This document shows positions 63,372-64,000 of a stretch of DNA of 64,000 nucleotides, one piece after another. Below the pieces are notes generated by a model. The model saw only the letters and a program-made list of their open reading frames with translations, was not told the origin of the DNA and made no database searches. A program made the translations under genes and the position numbers. This stretch comes from Exiguobacterium profundum (GTDB lineage: Bacteria > Bacillota > Bacilli > Exiguobacteriales > Exiguobacteriaceae), in the NCBI RefSeq assembly GCF_001909285.1, contig NZ_MRSV01000001.1, positions 825,331-889,330 on the forward strand, read 5' to 3'. Every line of letters begins with the position of its first letter. Within the stretch, counting starts at the first letter, position 1.

Positions 63372-64000
63372 ATGTTCATGAGTCTAATCGCCAATTCGTG
63401 TATTTCTTTTACTGGCATCTATTTCATCTCGAAGATCATGAACTATCATACGAGACATGTGCACATCCAAAAATTCATCATCGGTGTGCTCTCAGGATGT
63501 TTCGGGATTTTTCTAATCACGCAAAGTATTGAATTTGAGAATGCGGTAAAAATTGATTTTCGTTTTCTCGTCCTCCTTTTACTCGGGTTTTATCGTTTGG
63601 TCTCTCCGTTGTTTATCGCAGCTACAATCATGTCGATTCACCGATTCAGCTACGGTATCGACTTTTACTCGATTGTGGCATGTGTCGCCCTCTTTACGAT
63701 GGTGATCGGGACGATCCTGACATATCGAATCGTCTGGCTACAGAAGCGGCTTTTCCAATTCGGTCTTACGTTGAACGTGTGGACATGTTTAGTTGCAGCA
63801 ATGGGGATTCTTGTTGGAGGCGGTTTTACAGAACGTGCTCTCGATGTCGCGTTGTTGGTTACAATGATCAGTTTCCCAATCGGATTGTTGATCACCATGC
63901 TGAATATTGATTTATATCTCATCCATCACCGTGTGAGAGAGTATAAAGTTTCAGCGGAAACCGACCATTTGACGGGTCTGGCAAACCGCCGAGCATGGGA
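63372..64000 (+). CDS. Membrane diguanylate cyclase, N-terminal part (runs off the window)
   Basis: An ATG at 63372 with AAGGGGA about 7 bases upstream opens a frame that stays open to the window end. It encodes about six membrane helices, starting MSLIANSCISFTGIYFISKIM, then DHLTGLANRRAW, which is the start of a GGDEF domain. The membrane part closely follows the pattern of the protein at 28193-29278 (FTGFYIISKI; DHLTGLYNRRVW), so the two are paralogues. The catalytic loop is outside the window. Confidence 0.85.
   Translation, partial: MFMSLIANSCISFTGIYFISKIMNYHTRHVHIQKFIIGVLSGCFGIFLITQSIEFENAVKIDFRFLVLLLLGFYRLVSPLFIAATIMSIHRFSYGIDFYSIVACVALFTMVIGTILTYRIVWLQKRLFQFGLTLNVWTCLVAAMGILVGGGFTERALDVALLVTMISFPIGLLITMLNIDLYLIHHRVREYKVSAETDHLTGLANRRAW

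Noticed and set aside
1-64000. CRISPR arrays, prophage, insertion sequences, defence islands, rRNA or tRNA genes
   Set aside because: No repeat-spacer pattern, transposase or integrase motifs, terminal inverted repeats or tRNA cloverleaf ends were seen.

Overview
The window looks like chromosome of a low-to-mid GC, motile, non-spore-forming Firmicute, most likely Exiguobacterium or a close relative. The evidence is the mbl-flhO-flhP-mscL-fabZ order seen in Bacillus but with the sporulation genes (spoIID, spoIIQ, spoIIID) absent between murA and mbl, strong AGGAGG ribosome binding sites, Bacillus-type cre, Fur, CsoR-like and SigD signals, and an unusually large set of diguanylate cyclases, chemoreceptors and two-component genes. 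I see no rRNA, tRNA, prophage, IS element or CRISPR array. The naming is by recognition of protein families; no search was run.

Layout. 1-12.8 kb: murA end, mbl, a small minus-strand pair, an SDR, a 7TM histidine kinase with a broken partner regulator, an orphan kinase, flhO-flhP, glycerate kinase, mscL, a small EpuA-like membrane protein, fabZ and a lipoprotein. 12.8-20.3 kb: a chemoreceptor, an Ntn hydrolase, an amino-sugar PTS/MurR/nanE operon under a cre-overlapped promoter, and a broken GAF-GGDEF gene. 20.4-28.2 kb: methyltransferase and FeS photolyase (divergent), then glpP-ugpCAEBQ, a glycerol-3-phosphate/glycerophosphodiester uptake operon with a candidate Pho box array and an antitermination leader. 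28.2-38.7 kb: diguanylate cyclase, kinase, and a copper-resistance region (multicopper oxidase, CopB ATPase, propeller lipoprotein, two-component system, DUF305 protein). 38.8-41.5 kb: cell-wall hydrolase (broken), TerC, DedA. 41.8-47.6 kb: kdp potassium-pump operon under a c-di-AMP riboswitch, ending in a kdpD that has only the N-terminal sensor part and no kinase or kdpE. 47.7-56 kb: NmrA-type reductase, two chemoreceptors, a broken TVP38 gene, MarR locus, HAD, PaiB. 56-64 kb: Fur-controlled siderophore ABC operon, cdd, a degenerate M23 protein, WYL regulator/DHFR-like pair, and the start of another diguanylate cyclase.

The most unusual overall pattern is that five genes (response regulator 3473-4252, GAF-GGDEF 19346-20284, multicopper oxidase 30912-32390, SH3-M23 hydrolase 38844-39560, TVP38 protein 50231-50872) are each split by one in-frame stop codon while the reading frame and the family motifs continue intact on both sides. 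A second pattern is very long A/T homopolymers (12-16 bases) placed inside or at the edges of genes, one of them between a ribosome binding site and its start codon. A third is dense regulatory packing, for example a terminator whose loop carries the next gene's -10 box and whose 3' arm carries its ribosome binding site (14595-14640).
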